Shown here: positions 16,253 through 16,548 of the stretch, one piece after another
How the letters are laid out: every line of letters begins with the position of its first letter
Position numbering within the stretch: position 1 is the first letter of the stretch
Origin: Candidatus Aminicenantota bacterium
Lineage (GTDB): Bacteria > Acidobacteriota > Aminicenantia > UBA2199
Direction: 5' to 3'
Assembly: GCA_030639705.1 (NCBI GenBank)
Contig: DAOWKX010000103.1
Location: 1-16,548, forward strand
Length of the DNA stretch: 16,548 nt
Translations under genes and position numbers: made by a program
The notes under the pieces: generated by a model
The model's input: only the letters and a program-made list of their open reading frames with translations
What the model was told of the DNA's origin: nothing
Database searches by the model: none

Positions 16253-16261
16253 ATTTTAACA
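16253..16261 (-). promoter_or_regulatory. Possible extended -10 promoter of pbpC
   Basis: On the minus strand TGTTAAAAT forms an extended -10 box (TGn plus TAAAAT). The -35 region 17 bases upstream is weak (TTTAAA). The predicted start near 16246 would give a leader of about 25 bases to the ATG at 16221. Confidence 0.35.
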
Positions 16262-16403
16262 TGATAATGATTGGATTTAAATTCTCTGAAAACATTAACT
16301 TAAAGGACGGGTAATATCTTCGGCACTTCATTCGAATTCAACAAAAGACCATTGTGTTTGGGGTTATTTTTTCGAAGGGCTGATTCGGAAATAATTTCAG
16401 GAG

Positions 16404-16548
16404 GATTTCCTTAATTCACCATCAAATTTTTCGCAGGCTGTAGTCGCTATCCCTTTTCACTTTACCCAAAAACGTTTCTCGTTTTTGGGAGCGTCTCATC
16501 CCATTTTCGATATTGGCGAGAAATGGGATTCGCAAGCCGTTCAAAGGG
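16404..16548. repeat. Structured repeat sharing its end with the 9521 element; cut by window edge
   Basis: CCTTAATTCACCATCAAA at 16409-16426 is identical to 9522-9539, and GATT precedes both after one variable base. The interior differs from the first copy and is also palindromic: CCCAAAAACG/CGTTTTTGGG at 16465-16489, and ATCCCATTT/AAATGGGAT at 16498-16529, with looser pairing around them. No right end is visible. The rest of the gap from 16246 to 16403 holds only the possible pbpC promoter; I see no gene there. Confidence 0.5.

Noticed and set aside
16261..16314. 17-codon plus-strand frame upstream of pbpC
   Set aside because: There is no ribosome site, and length and composition fit chance in AT-rich DNA.
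1..16548. CRISPR array, tRNA, rRNA, phage or integrase genes
   Set aside because: No regularly spaced repeats, tRNA-like cloverleaf, rRNA stretch or recombinase motif was seen.

Overview
This AT-rich window carries genes typical of a Gram-negative-type bacterium: penicillin-binding protein 1C, a type IV pilin-like protein with a prepilin signal, two O-antigen-ligase-fold (Wzy_C) membrane proteins and a TldD/PmbA pair. The pilin resembles the GspG-like pilins common in uncultured Acidobacteriota/Aminicenantes-type lineages, and the iron-sulfur genes are of a minimal type reported mainly from anaerobes and archaea. The taxonomic placement is only a guess. There are no tRNA or rRNA genes and no CRISPR array.

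Layout. (1) 1-2984, plus strand: the 3' end of a TPR-repeat gene, then a TldD-like zinc protease and its PmbA/TldE partner, which overlap by 8 bases. (2) 3074-4090, minus strand: a FabK/nitronate monooxygenase-type flavoprotein. (3) 4179-8107, plus strand: a pilin unit. A close match to a sigma-54 promoter, with a TGACA/TGTCA dyad about 100 bases upstream, drives a GspG-like pilin. A strong intrinsic terminator follows, and its hairpin forms codons 3-12 of the next gene. That gene and the one after it both encode Wzy_C membrane proteins with C-terminal TPRs. (4) 8127-9471, minus strand: a sodium:solute symporter gene split by a +1 frameshift in a 10-base homopolymer. (5) 9521-9682: a MITE-like inverted-repeat element. 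(6) 9740-11571, plus strand: a two-gene sufC-sufB operon with no sufD, sufS or sufU beside it. (7) 11588-13444, minus strand: a secreted six-hairpin glycosidase-like protein. (8) 13589-13843, plus strand: an 84-residue stand-alone EF-Tu-domain-2-like protein. (9) 13861-16245, minus strand: pbpC. (10) From 16404 to the window edge: a second structured repeat that shares its terminal sequence with the element at 9521.

The most interesting unit is region 3. Its order of pilin, terminator and Wzy_C genes recalls pilA-tfpO/pilO loci, in which a Wzy_C enzyme glycosylates the pilin. The pilin has an Ala/Ser/Pro/Thr-rich stretch that could be an acceptor site. The embedded terminator would let the pilin be made in large excess over the downstream enzymes. 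The sufCB pair matches the reported SUF-like minimal (SMS) iron-sulfur assembly system, and its first gene seems to have no usable ATG, GTG or TTG start, so it may begin at an AUU codon.
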